Shown: positions 1 through 8,610, counted from the first letter of the stretch. The stretch: 64,000 nt of DNA from Pseudomonas taetrolens (GCF_900475285.1 NZ_LS483370.1:3486001-3550000); one strand, 5' to 3'. The notes: generated from the sequence alone by a model not told the origin. Numbers and translations are program-made.

Positions 1-2132
1 AGGCCGAAATCAACCGCTATCAGGCCAATAACATTCCTTCCCTGCTGTCCAGGTTACCGGGCATAAACCTCGGCGGCTCGCTGAAACCGGGCGGCCAGAC
101 CATCAATATCTGGGGCTTGGGCGAGGCCGAAGACGTTCAGATCACCATGGACGGCGCAACCAAAAGCGGCTTTGAACGCTACAAGCAGGGCACGATTTTC
201 ATCGAGCCGGAATTGATCAAAAGCCTTGAAGTCGAGAAAGGCCCGCACGATGTACGCACCGGCAATGGTGGTTTTGCCGGGGTGGTACACATGGAAACCA
301 AAGACGCACCGGACCTGCTCGAAGACGGCAAGAATACCGGGGGCATGCTCAAGTACGGCTACAGCAGCAATGACCACCAACAGGTGTACAGCGGCGCCGT
401 GTATGGTCGCACCGACGACGGGCGCGCAGATGCCCTGCTGTTTTTGACCAAGCGCGACGGCGATGACATGAAGCTGGCCGATAACATGCCTGACCCCGAC
501 AACAGCTACCCGATCAACCCCAGACGCCTGCCCAACACCGCTCAGGACCTCGACGCACAGCTGTTCAAACTGAACCTGCAACTCAATGACGAGCACCGTG
601 TCGGTTTCTCGTATTCGCGCTCCAACAACCAGTTGTGGGTGCCCTTCTCGGCCACCAGCTACCCCGCGCCGCCCAGCCAGCACAACATCGACAAGGTCGG
701 CTATGACGCTGCCACCCAGCTGTATCTCTCTGACCGCGTGACCCGCGATACCACGTGGGTCACCCGGTACCAGTACCAGCCCATCGACAATCCATGGATC
801 GATCTGGAGGTGAAGTATTCTTACTCCAACACCGAGCAGACCGACGAACGTGGTGAAAAAGCCTTTGTGCAGCCCACCAGCGGCGGGCGCAAGATGGAAA
901 CCGGCTACACCGATAACATGTTGCAGCTCACCAACATCAGCCTGTTTGCCACCGGCCCGCTGGATCATGTGGTGACCACCGGCCTGCAAGTTCGCAAGCA
1001 TGAACGTGATGTGCAAATGTGGATGCCGGGCAAAACCTACGAGGTTGAGAAATACAACTACGGCCACTACCAGCCGGGTTTCATGCCCCAGGGCAAGGTC
1101 GATACCCACAGTTTCTATGTTCAGGATGCCATGACCCTGGGCAACTTCACCCTGACGCCGTCCATGCGTTACGACCACGTGCGCAACCGGGGCCAGGCCA
1201 ACGATGCATCGCTTTACAACCATCCGGAAATGGGCCACGACTACAGCAATAAAACCTACACCGGCTGGTCCCCGCGCTTGTCGGCATTCTGGAAGATAAC
1301 GCCGCACACCGCCCTGTTTGCCGACTACAGCAAAACCTGGCGTGCCCCGGTGATTGACGAACAATACGAGGTGCAAGGTCTGGGCAGCCGCAGCGCGACC
1401 AGCCTTAATCTTGATCCGGAACGCATCACCGGCTGGCGCGCCGGGAACATCACCACCTTCAATGGCCTGTTCGGCGAAAACGACACCGCGCTGATCCGTA
1501 CAACGCTGTTTCGCAACAAGATCGACAATGAGATTTTCAAAGCTACCGGCGTAGGTTGCGCAGCCCAGCAAGACGCCTCCAGCATGACTGAAGACTGTGG
1601 CGACATGATGCCGATGTCGGTGTATCGCAATATCGGCAGCCTCACCATCAAAGGCTTTGAGGTCGAGAGCTTCTACGACTCGACGTATACCTTCGGGTCG
1701 TTGTCTTATTCATGGATGACCGGAAAACACCAAGGGGCCTATACCAATCCTTGGGGGCCTGACGTGTGGGCACGGGACATCCCGCCCCCAAAATGGATTG
1801 CCGTACTGGGTGTGAAAATTCCCGACTGGGATGCTCGCCTGGGATGGCAAGGTGAGTTCGTCCGTAAAACCGATCGCTTGCCGAGCGACAAATACGCGCA
1901 AGGCTACAACAGCAACTTCGGTGACACGTTCTATAACCATTACGACAATGACGGGTACAACGTGCAGGGCCTGTTCGCCAACTGGAAACCGCGACAGGCT
2001 TACCTCAAGGGTACTGAGGTCAACCTGACGGTGGACAACCTGTTCAACAAAAGCTATCGCCCTCCGCTCAGTGGCCTGAACGCCTACAGCCAGGGCCGTA
2101 ACGCCAAGATCAGCGTGACACGGTTCTTTTAA
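1..2132 (+). CDS. TonB-dependent receptor, heme/hemoglobin type (5' truncated)
   Basis: Outer-membrane TonB-dependent receptor cut by the window edge; the reading frame is open from base 3. The first visible residues are plug domain (SLLSRLPGINLGG, then VEKGPHDVRTGNGGFAG). About 600 residues of beta-barrel follow, ending in the terminal Phe expected for an outer-membrane barrel. Heme and hemoglobin receptors carry a FRAP box followed by an NPNL/PE box; here I see WRAP (near base 1340) followed by LNLDPERI. The histidine usually found between the two boxes is not evident. Role by family: TonB-energised uptake of heme or a heme protein. No heme-utilisation genes follow, so the ligand is inferred. 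An upstream regulator or transporter would lie outside the window. Confidence 0.88.
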   Translation, partial: AEINRYQANNIPSLLSRLPGINLGGSLKPGGQTINIWGLGEAEDVQITMDGATKSGFERYKQGTIFIEPELIKSLEVEKGPHDVRTGNGGFAGVVHMETKDAPDLLEDGKNTGGMLKYGYSSNDHQQVYSGAVYGRTDDGRADALLFLTKRDGDDMKLADNMPDPDNSYPINPRRLPNTAQDLDAQLFKLNLQLNDEHRVGFSYSRSNNQLWVPFSATSYPAPPSQHNIDKVGYDAATQLYLSDRVTRDTTWVTRYQYQPIDNPWIDLEVKYSYSNTEQTDERGEKAFVQPTSGGRKMETGYTDNMLQLTNISLFATGPLDHVVTTGLQVRKHERDVQMWMPGKTYEVEKYNYGHYQPGFMPQGKVDTHSFYVQDAMTLGNFTLTPSMRYDHVRNRGQANDASLYNHPEMGHDYSNKTYTGWSPRLSAFWKITPHTALFADYSKTWRAPVIDEQYEVQGLGSRSATSLNLDPERITGWRAGNITTFNGLFGENDTALIRTTLFRNKIDNEIFKATGVGCAAQQDASSMTEDCGDMMPMSVYRNIGSLTIKGFEVESFYDSTYTFGSLSYSWMTGKHQGAYTNPWGPDVWARDIPPPKWIAVLGVKIPDWDARLGWQGEFVRKTDRLPSDKYAQGYNSNFGDTFYNHYDNDGYNVQGLFANWKPRQAYLKGTEVNLTVDNLFNKSYRPPLSGLNAYSQGRNAKISVTRFF

Positions 2133-2189
2133 GCGGGGTATCCAGCCCGTGCCCGGGGGTCGAGGAGACGGCCCGGGGTGGCTCTGGAG

Positions 2190-2510
2190 TCAGCGTCGGG
2201 CTTGCAGGCTGGTCAGGGTGGCAGCGTCCTTCAACGGCGCCGGTTGCACCCGGCGCTGGCTTAAGTAGCGGGTGCAACTCACCCGTAAAAACGAAGCAAA
2301 GTTGACCACTTCGCCGCGATAATCCATTACTTCCTCGTAAAGCTTGGCCACCAACTGATTGGTGGTCATGCCATCGGTTTCAGCAATGTCGCTGAGGATG
2401 TCCCAAAACTGGTTTTCCAGGCGCAAGGTGGTGACCACGCCGCAAATACGCAATGAACGCGAGCGCGACTCGTAGAGAATCGGATCGGCTTTGACATACA
2501 GCTCACACAT
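2190..2510 (-). CDS. ribbon-helix-helix domain protein
   Basis: 106-residue protein with a ribbon-helix-helix fold signature of the RHH_4 type: an extended VTTLRLENQFWDIL strand/helix around residues 26-40, then AETDGMTTNQLVAKLYEEV. Such proteins are small DNA-binding regulators or are encoded beside metabolic genes without known operators. The start is supported by a GGGGAG ribosome site 5 bases upstream of the ATG. It lies just downstream of the DJ-1/PfpI gene on the same strand (15-base gap), so the two probably form a short operon. No partner toxin is visible, so a toxin-antitoxin role is not supported. Confidence 0.8.
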   Translation of the reverse strand: MCELYVKADPILYESRSRSLRICGVVTTLRLENQFWDILSDIAETDGMTTNQLVAKLYEEVMDYRGEVVNFASFLRVSCTRYLSQRRVQPAPLKDAATLTSLQARR

Positions 2511-2525
2511 GGTCGCTCCCCTCTC

Positions 2526-3107
2526 TTACAGCGTGATGGTCGTACCCAACAGACCCAGAAACGCCGCCAGCCACGCAGGGTGCGCAGGCCAGGCCGGTGC
2601 CGTGGCCAGATTGCCCTGGACATGGGCCTTGGTCACGTCAATATCGATATACGTGCCGCCCGCCAGACGAACTTCCGGGGCGCACGCCGGATAAGCACTG
2701 CATTCACGACCTTCGAGCGTACCGGCCGCGGCCAGCAATTGCGCACCGTGGCACACGGCAGCAATCGGCTTGCCTGCTTTGTCGAAGTCACGCACCAGCT
2801 CCAACACCTTTTCGTTCAATCGCAGGTATTCCGGCGCACGACCGCCTGGCACCAGCAGCGCGTCATAATCGCTGGCCTTGACCTTGTCGAAATCGAAGTT
2901 CAAGGCAAACAGATGGCCTGGCTTTTCGCTGTAGGTCTGATCGCCTTCGAAGTCATGAATTGCCGTGCGCACCGTCTGACCCGAAGTTTTGCCAGGGCAT
3001 ACCGCGTGAACCTGATGCCCCACCATCAACAGCGCCTGAAACGGCACCATCACTTCGTAGTCTTCGACGTAATCGCCAACCAGCATCAGAATTTTTTTCG
3101 CTGCCAT
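2526..3107 (-). CDS. DJ-1/PfpI family protein
   Basis: 193 residues, one class I glutamine amidotransferase-like domain. The nucleophile elbow AVCHGAQ puts the reactive Cys at residue 119 followed by His120, and Glu15 (VEDYE) is the conserved acidic partner, as in PfpI/YhbO-type proteins. [11 protein letters not shown] is also family-typical. Members are described as stress-related glyoxalases, deglycases or intracellular peptidases; the sequence does not separate these activities. Cytoplasmic, no signal peptide. Likely co-transcribed with the RHH gene downstream. Confidence 0.9.
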   Translation of the reverse strand: MAAKKILMLVGDYVEDYEVMVPFQALLMVGHQVHAVCPGKTSGQTVRTAIHDFEGDQTYSEKPGHLFALNFDFDKVKASDYDALLVPGGRAPEYLRLNEKVLELVRDFDKAGKPIAAVCHGAQLLAAAGTLEGRECSAYPACAPEVRLAGGTYIDIDVTKAHVQGNLATAPAWPAHPAWLAAFLGLLGTTITL

Positions 3108-3221
3108 GGTAAATGCTCCTCAGGTAAGACCTTGGGCCAATAAGAGTAGCCAAGGTAACTGCTGAGCGCCCGCATGGGTAATAGCCAAATACTACGTACC
3201 CAGCACGGGCGTCTTACATGC

Positions 3222-4439
3222 TTACTTCAACAAACCATCGGCTCGCAGCAGCGTTTCGAGGCAGTGTTCCTGAATGTGATAGAACGCCTTGAGGGCCTCA
3301 ATCTTCTCCAGTAATTGCGCCGGATCTACTGGTTCAGCGCGTTTGACCGCAAGGATCATTTTGTTTTTGTTGGTGTGTTCCAGTGAAATGAACTCAAACA
3401 CCTTGGTTTCATAACCGCAGGCTTCAAGAAACAGCGCGCGCAGGCTGTCAGTGACCATTTCTGCCTGCTGCCCCAAGTGCAGACCGTATTGCAGCATCGG
3501 CTTGAGCAACGCCGGGCTCTGGATTTGCAGGCGAATCTGCTTGTGGCAGCACGGTGAGCACATGATGATCGCCGCCCCCGAACGAATCCCCATATGAATC
3601 GCATAATCGGTCGCGATGTCACAGGCATGCAGCGCGATCATGACGTCGATCGGCGTCGGGGCAAAACTGCGGACATCGCCATGCTGGAAACTCAGCCCCG
3701 GATGCTCCAGGCGCTGGGCTGCGTTGTTGCACAGGGTGACCATGTCTTCGCGCAACTCGACGCCGGTCACCACGCCTTCGGCTTGCAGGCTGTGACGCAG
3801 ATAGTCGTGAATGGCGAACGTCAGGTAGCCCTTGCCGGAACCAAAATCCGCCACCTTGACGGGCTGGTCGAGCTTGAGCGGTGAGTTGCTCAGGGCGTGG
3901 GAAAACACCTCGATAAATTTGTTGATCTGCTTCCACTTGCGCGACATCGCCGGAATCAGCTCTTGCTGCTTGTTGGTCACGCCCAGATCGGCCAGAAACG
4001 GCCGTGACAGGTCCAGAAAGCGGTTCTTCTCACGGTTGTGCTCAGCCGACGGCACCTCCCGTTCCTGCTGGCTCTTACCTTTGAACAGCGAGCTTTTGCC
4101 CTTTTTACTGTACTCCAACTGCACTTCGTCGGTCAGCGTCAGCAAATGTGCATTCTTGAATGCTTCCGGCAGCAGGCTTGCAATGATCGCCACACCTTCG
4201 TCCAGCGGGAAGTTCTTGGTGATGTCGCGGGTTTTGTAGCGATACACAAATGACAGGCAAGGCTGATCCTTGACCGTGACCTGCTTGATGATGACCCGTT
4301 GCAATTCGGCTTCAGCGCCAACGTACTTGGCCAGCACCAGTTTGATAAAGGAGCTCTGGGCCAGACCGGTTTCCAGCAGGCTCAAAAATTGCGCACGGTG
4401 ATCCGGCACAGACGGGGCGGTGATAGCAGTCACTGACAT
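3222..4439 (-). CDS. class I SAM-dependent methyltransferase
   Basis: 405 residues. The C-terminal half carries a SAM-binding motif I, VADFGSGKGYLTFAI (residues about 196-210), and further on an ALHACDIATD and a SPCCHKQIR segment typical of the Methyltransf_32 group. The N-terminal 150 residues are a charged region without a recognised catalytic motif. The acceptor is not known; RNA or another macromolecule is possible but cannot be read from the sequence. Single gene with its own upstream region, separated from the AT-rich cassette by about 260 bases. Confidence 0.85.
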   Translation of the reverse strand: MSVTAITAPSVPDHRAQFLSLLETGLAQSSFIKLVLAKYVGAEAELQRVIIKQVTVKDQPCLSFVYRYKTRDITKNFPLDEGVAIIASLLPEAFKNAHLLTLTDEVQLEYSKKGKSSLFKGKSQQEREVPSAEHNREKNRFLDLSRPFLADLGVTNKQQELIPAMSRKWKQINKFIEVFSHALSNSPLKLDQPVKVADFGSGKGYLTFAIHDYLRHSLQAEGVVTGVELREDMVTLCNNAAQRLEHPGLSFQHGDVRSFAPTPIDVMIALHACDIATDYAIHMGIRSGAAIIMCSPCCHKQIRLQIQSPALLKPMLQYGLHLGQQAEMVTDSLRALFLEACGYETKVFEFISLEHTNKNKMILAVKRAEPVDPAQLLEKIEALKAFYHIQEHCLETLLRADGLLK

Positions 4440-4700
4440 TGAAAAAGGCGCCTCGGGGGTGCAGGAGGGAAAATCAGAAAGGAATGGCGACTATTTTAGG
4501 CGTGTTCGCCGTTGAGGGCACGGGGTTATTTTGGGGACACGCTATCGGAGCGCTCGGTACAGGCTCAATGTATGCCTTCCCGAAAAAGCAAAAACGAACG
4601 ATATGCCGGCCGGCAACAATCCAGACTGCCCCACTCGCGGGACGAAAACTTAACGATGAAAGGTCAGTAATTGAGCTGATTGCTCGCCCAGGTGAAACAA

Positions 4701-5528
4701 CTACATGTAACCGTCACTGGTGCCTGTGCAGCATCCATATTGATCACCGGCATCATATGTATGACCTCCAACGATAATACTGAGACCCACATTGCCGACA
4801 TTATGAGGCGTTGGCGTTGGCGAGGGAATTGTCGGGCCAGGCAGATTGTAAGTACCACCGGACACTGAACCGCCAGCGCTACCAGCACCCATGCTGTCAG
4901 TCTCATTAGGCACAACCACTGAGGATGACTGCAACTCACCTGTCTCCGATATCCAGTTACAGGACAACATCATGTTGGCATACGCCTGCCTGATGGTATT
5001 TCGATCAACAATCCTCATATCAGGCGCACACATATAGTCGAGGTAATTGTCGGCGGGGGTAGTGCTGAAGAAGTCCTTGGCGGCCACCATGATTTTTTTA
5101 AAGGTTTCCGTCTCTCTAATTGACAACAAACTCGCAGCCACGCTAGCACCTGCTAAAAAGCCAACGACTAAAGTCCCTCCCCCCGTCAGAACAGCGAATG
5201 TAGCAATAATTCCAGCCACATTACCTACAAGACTATAAATATCGCCAGATTTTATCTCACGCCCCTCCTTAAGGTCCATGCCTACTTTTAGAAAAGTAAT
5301 GGTCCCCGCCACTGTATTGCCCGGCATGCTTATTATTGGCACGTACGGACCTGCCAACTTTGTGATCGACGTAATACTGGCTATAACAGCTCCCGTCTGG
5401 GCCGTCTGACTCAACAATACCATCCCTTGATTATTAGTTATAAATTGGTCTGATATTGCCACCGCCCCCGAAGCTACGGTCGCACCCTCATTTATGATAC
5501 CTACTATTAATTCCGTCTTCCCTGCCAT
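4701..5528 (-). CDS. unknown glycine/proline-rich protein with a hydrophobic core
   Basis: I do not recognise a family. The 275-residue protein has no cleavable signal peptide. The first 90 residues are Ala/Val/Ile/Thr-rich, and a glycine-spaced hydrophobic stretch at residues 97-137 could form a membrane hairpin. A polar region follows, with cysteines at 167 and 190. The C-terminal tail is Gly/Ser-rich (residues 214-226), then has a proline-rich LPGPTIPSPTPTP run (about 229-241), and ends with a Cys-Cys pair at 266-267. It starts 3 bases after the dioxygenase gene and is the last gene of the cassette. Base composition is far more AT-rich than the flanks. It could be a secreted or membrane-active protein, or the N-terminal domain of a formerly larger one. 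Confidence 0.75.
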   Translation of the reverse strand: MAGKTELIVGIINEGATVASGAVAISDQFITNNQGMVLLSQTAQTGAVIASITSITKLAGPYVPIISMPGNTVAGTITFLKVGMDLKEGREIKSGDIYSLVGNVAGIIATFAVLTGGGTLVVGFLAGASVAASLLSIRETETFKKIMVAAKDFFSTTPADNYLDYMCAPDMRIVDRNTIRQAYANMMLSCNWISETGELQSSSVVVPNETDSMGAGSAGGSVSGGTYNLPGPTIPSPTPTPHNVGNVGLSIIVGGHTYDAGDQYGCCTGTSDGYM

Positions 5529-5531
5529 CTC

Positions 5532-6116
5532 TTACGCCTCAATGATTGTTTTAAACGCCAGGGTCATTCGAACCTGATCACATTTGACTGACGGTGATCG
5601 CGCCGCATGTGGTATTCGCCCATCGAATACCACTACACGCCTTGATTTAGGGAGCACCGCCTTTATAATATTTTCTTTTGAGTCATCGTAAAAAACCAGT
5701 TCCCCTCCCCAGGAGGTTGGCCAATATTCATTACAAAACACAATGATGGTTAAACCAGGATGCACTTTATTCTCCCGATGAATAATCGTGTCCTGACCGA
5801 ATGTCTGCCCGTTTGCATACACACCCAATAAGGTGATTTTAAAGCTATGCAATTCTAAAAAACGTGCCCATACCCCACTCAAAAATTGCCACGATTTATT
5901 TTCATTCAGTTCCTCCAAGCTTGACTGGCCTAAAGGACGTCCTTTACCCGCAATGAACACGTGCCAACAGGGCCTGATAAACGGCAAAGCCTCGTAGTTT
6001 GGCCAGTTATATCGCCAGACAGAACCTTTAAGTAGCACATTAATTTCACGCTCTTCCGCTTCCGTCAAAAAATCATCAATCACATAAATTGACTCATCAA
6101 TCATCTCTATTTTCAT
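5532..6116 (-). CDS. 2OG-Fe(II) dioxygenase, prolyl-hydroxylase-like
   Basis: 194 residues with the double-stranded beta-helix signature of 2-oxoglutarate/Fe(II) oxygenases. The likely metal triad is His113 and Glu115 (IIHREN) with distal His170 (RIPHAARS). Arg183 (VRMTLAFK) is placed to bind 2-oxoglutarate, and WGGELVFYDD at 136-145 is family-typical. The first acidic ligand is Glu, where Asp is commoner. The start ATG overlaps the stop of the upstream membrane gene (ATGA) and has an AAGGA site, so it is translationally coupled. The substrate is unknown; the neighbouring protein with a Pro-rich tail is a candidate (inference). Confidence 0.82.
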   Translation of the reverse strand: MKIEMIDESIYVIDDFLTEAEEREINVLLKGSVWRYNWPNYEALPFIRPCWHVFIAGKGRPLGQSSLEELNENKSWQFLSGVWARFLELHSFKITLLGVYANGQTFGQDTIIHRENKVHPGLTIIVFCNEYWPTSWGGELVFYDDSKENIIKAVLPKSRRVVVFDGRIPHAARSPSVKCDQVRMTLAFKTIIEA

Positions 6117-6679
6117 TCGCTGTCCTTTTTATAGTAATACCTGTTCCAGACCCCGCACACACCCATATTAAAAACGCCATACACGACAATTAAGCACGAG
6201 CAAAAAACCATAAGAAGAGCCACATCATTACCCTGCTCCGCCCAGCCAACTATTTGCCGACGACTCATCATCAATTGAAATCGTTCATCATAGACAGCCC
6301 ACACAAATTGATTATCGCTGTCCGCATCTATTGCCACCCACAACCTCTTGAATTTATGAATACCCAATAGGCGGGCCTCTCTATTGGGTATATCAAATGA
6401 GTGATCGTATTCCCCACCCTGTCGTGCCACTTTGATATACATCTGTGACGTTGATTTAGACACGCCAAGGGCATGAGTGACATAGGCACTCCTCAACACC
6501 AATCTTTTCGGAACTGACGGAATCTCGACCAAGGAGTCCCACATCATAGAACCAAGCCCCGCCATGACTAAAATACAAGCAAACAAAACGATCAACTCAC
6601 CGACCCCAGCCACATAGCCTCGCGGCGGAATATATATCGATCGTTTTCTCACTTCACCCGTTCGACCTGACGACTTCAA
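6113..6679 (-). CDS. unknown membrane protein, two TM segments
   Basis: 188 residues: a basic N-terminus, a TM helix at about 24-46, an extracytoplasmic or cytoplasmic domain of about 105 residues, a second TM helix at about 152-172, and a basic tail ending YYYKKDSE. No family recognised. The start is a TTG at 6679, preceded by a strong GGAGG at 6-nt spacing. The gene overlaps the dioxygenase gene by 4 bases and follows the small LuxR-type gene by 44 bases, so it belongs to the same operon. Its composition is AT-rich like the rest of the cassette. Confidence 0.75.
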   Translation of the reverse strand: MKSSGRTGEVRKRSIYIPPRGYVAGVGELIVLFACILVMAGLGSMMWDSLVEIPSVPKRLVLRSAYVTHALGVSKSTSQMYIKVARQGGEYDHSFDIPNREARLLGIHKFKRLWVAIDADSDNQFVWAVYDERFQLMMSRRQIVGWAEQGNDVALLMVFCSCLIVVYGVFNMGVCGVWNRYYYKKDSE

Positions 6680-6723
6680 ACTAAACCTCCGCCTTCATAC
6701 TCGCAACCCTACCGTTGTACCCC

Positions 6724-6927
6724 CTAACGACCATTGTCCAGTCGACCACACATCACCATGAGTGCCAGCCTGCTTTTTACTCCATGCTTAAACAACAAGG
6801 ATGAAACATGATCACGCACCGTGAAACAACTGATATTCAGACGCTGCGCTATTTCCTTGTTCGCGTAGCCTTGCATGAGCCAATCAAGCACATCCATTTC
6901 CCTGCGAGTCAGCTTCAATCCATCCAT
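6724..6927 (-). CDS. stand-alone LuxR-type HTH regulator
   Basis: 67 residues that are almost entirely a LuxR/NarL C-terminal DNA-binding domain: LTRREMDVLDWLMQGYAN, then KEIAQRLNISCFTVRDHVSSL, ending shortly after. There is no receiver, PAS or autoinducer domain, so it resembles GerE-like single-domain regulators. It is the first gene of the AT-rich cassette and its likely regulator (inference). The ribosome site is weak. It could instead be the surviving 3' end of a longer regulator, but the ATG is well placed and the upstream region carries stops. Confidence 0.8.
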   Translation of the reverse strand: MDGLKLTRREMDVLDWLMQGYANKEIAQRLNISCFTVRDHVSSLLFKHGVKSRLALMVMCGRLDNGR

Positions 6928-7139
6928 TCAAAACCACCTAATTCCATCCAGGCAACAACCAACCAACATATTTCCTACGCAAACTAAAACACCAAGACAC
7001 AATCTAACCTAGCCATCATTTAAATAAATGACAACAATAATTTTCATAAACCGAAAAGTCACAACAAGCAAGAATACATATTACATTCGAACAAGAACTT
7101 ACTTACAAACAAAAGAGCACTAACAACACACCTTATAAC
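6928..7139 (-). other. AT-rich leader of the cassette with strong strand bias
   Basis: This stretch holds no ORF. On the plus strand it is almost free of G and rich in A and C, so the leader transcribed toward the LuxR-type gene would be U/G-rich. It presumably contains the cassette promoter, but I cannot choose a single -35/-10 pair. Its composition contrasts sharply with the GC-rich gene on its right. Confidence 0.5.
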
Positions 7140-7164
7140 CCGACACTTCTTAGCAAAGTGTCGG
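7140..7164 (-). terminator. hairpin downstream of the TPM operon
   Basis: Perfect 9-bp inverted repeat CCGACACTT / AAGTGTCGG with a 7-base loop, starting 27 bases past the stop of the minus-strand TPM gene. The following U-run is poor, so this is a probable terminator rather than a certain one. Confidence 0.55.
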
Positions 7165-7190
7165 AAACATCCAAACCAAACAGCACGTAA

Positions 7191-7802
7191 TTACAACATC
7201 ACCAACCGATTGGGCAATTGATTGCGCGGCAGGGTTTTGGGCACGGGGTGTGCCAGCAGTTCAGCACAGGCTTCGATGCAGGCAATAAAGCCTTCGGCAG
7301 TCTGGCCCAGGCTGATGCGGCGGATGAAGTCACCGACGATGGTGTCCCAGGCCCCGTTGTCCAGGTGACGCGAAATGCCTTCATCTACCAGGATTTCCAC
7401 GTAGCGCTCGGCTTCGCTGACAAAGATCAGCACACCGGTACCGCCTTGGGTGTGGTGCAGGTTTTGTTCGAGAAACTGGCGTCGGGCAAGGTTGCCGGCG
7501 CGCCAGTGTCGAATGCGGGCCGGTATCAATCGCGTGGTAATGGCCGGCAGGCGGAAGATCAGGCTGAGGAAGATGAAACTGGCCCACTGCACCATCAGCA
7601 GCGGGTAGATCTCCAGGCCGCCGATAAAGAAATGCACCAGGCCGGGCACCAGCAAGGCAATCAAGCTGGCCCACAGCAAGGGGATATAAGTGTAATCGTC
7701 GGCACGCGGAGCCAGCACGGTGACAATTTCGGCATCGGTGCGCTGTTCCGCCCGGGTGACGGCGTCTGCGACCTGCTGCTGTTGTTGCTGTGTCAATAAC
7801 AT
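7191..7802 (-). CDS. TPM domain membrane protein
   Basis: 203 residues. The N-terminus has a run of six glutamines followed by an AEQRTDAEIVTVLAPRADDY segment, the start of a TPM phosphatase-fold domain. The domain is interrupted by two hydrophobic segments at about 57-100 and resumes with GVLIFVSEAERYVEILVDEGI. It is the third gene of the lemA-TPM-TPM operon, 29 bases after the glycine-rich TPM gene. Related Psb32/YgcG-like proteins are thought to act at membranes; no enzymatic activity can be assigned here. Confidence 0.85.
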   Translation of the reverse strand: MLLTQQQQQQVADAVTRAEQRTDAEIVTVLAPRADDYTYIPLLWASLIALLVPGLVHFFIGGLEIYPLLMVQWASFIFLSLIFRLPAITTRLIPARIRHWRAGNLARRQFLEQNLHHTQGGTGVLIFVSEAERYVEILVDEGISRHLDNGAWDTIVGDFIRRISLGQTAEGFIACIEACAELLAHPVPKTLPRNQLPNRLVML

Positions 7803-7831
7803 GGGTCTCGATACTCGCTATGTGAGTTGAA

Positions 7832-8578
7832 TTACCAACCGCCAGAGGCTCCGCCGCCGCCAAAGCTGCCGCCACCTCCGCCAAAACCGCCACCGCCTCC
7901 CCCGCCGAAACCGCCCCCCATTCCGCCAAATCCGCCGGAGCGCGAACCACCGCCGCCGCCCGAGTTGCAAATGCCATAGAACTGGCAAGCGCCGACCACC
8001 AGTATGAACAGCACAAACAGCAGCAAGACGAGGCCCGGGTGTTCAGCGATAAAATCGCTGCCATCGCCCTGCCCGCTGGCATGGAGCGGTTCGGCCAAGG
8101 GATCACCGCCCAGCACTTGCAGTATCGCGGCAACGCCGTCACTGATGCCTTGACTGAAATTGCCGGCCTTGAAGGCCGGGGTAATGACCTGGTTGATAAT
8201 GACTGAGGACTGCGCATCTGTAAGACGGCCTTCCAGACCGTAGCCGACCTCGATCCGCAGCTTGCGGTCATCTCGGGCAACGATCAGCAAGGCGCCGTTG
8301 TTTTTGTCCTTTTGCCCGATACCCCAGGCTCGTCCCAGTTGGTAGCCGAACTCATCAATCGGAGTGCCCTGTAAATCCGGCACGGTGACCACCACCACTT
8401 GCTCACCGGTGGCCTTTTCATGGGCCTCCAGATTTTGCGCCAGTTGCTGGCGCGTGGCCGGGTCAAGCATCTGTCCCTCGTCCACCACCCGCCCACTCAA
8501 GGCGGGAAAGGTCAGCGCTTGCGCGGTGGCTATAAATAGCCAGAGCAGCAAGCCAACCCCCAGTTTTGATACGCGCAT
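7832..8578 (-). CDS. TPM domain protein with signal peptide and Gly-rich tail (YgcG-like)
   Basis: 248 residues. An N-terminal signal peptide (MRVSKLGVGLLLWLFIATAQA) is followed by the TPM domain (GRVVDEGQMLD, VVVVTVPDLQGTPIDEFGYQL, NNGALLIVARDDRKLRIEVGYGLEG). A single TM helix sits at about 183-200, and the last 45 residues are Gly/Ser/Phe low complexity. I chose the ATG at 8578, which has a GAGG site; a longer version from a TTG at 8593 is possible. Middle gene of the operon with lemA, a pairing seen in many bacteria. Confidence 0.88.
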   Translation of the reverse strand: MRVSKLGVGLLLWLFIATAQALTFPALSGRVVDEGQMLDPATRQQLAQNLEAHEKATGEQVVVVTVPDLQGTPIDEFGYQLGRAWGIGQKDKNNGALLIVARDDRKLRIEVGYGLEGRLTDAQSSVIINQVITPAFKAGNFSQGISDGVAAILQVLGGDPLAEPLHASGQGDGSDFIAEHPGLVLLLFVLFILVVGACQFYGICNSGGGGGSRSGGFGGMGGGFGGGGGGGFGGGGGSFGGGGASGGW

Positions 8579-8610
8579 CAGCACCTCGGTCAATCAGCGT
8601 GAGGGAGTCT

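Noticed and set aside
54..1571. A 505-codon open frame antisense to the TonB receptor
   Set aside because: Shadow of the receptor gene; no family resemblance and biased composition.
2133..2189. GC-rich inverted repeat after the TonB receptor as a terminator
   Set aside because: The arms are only runs of G and C, with no U-run; not distinguishable from local composition.
2190..3107. RHH protein plus DJ-1/PfpI gene as a toxin-antitoxin pair
   Set aside because: DJ-1/PfpI proteins are metabolic or stress enzymes, and the RHH protein is longer than typical antitoxins; no toxin fold is present.
6724..6927. LuxR-type gene as a quorum-sensing regulator
   Set aside because: Only the DNA-binding domain is present; there is no autoinducer-binding domain and no luxI gene nearby.
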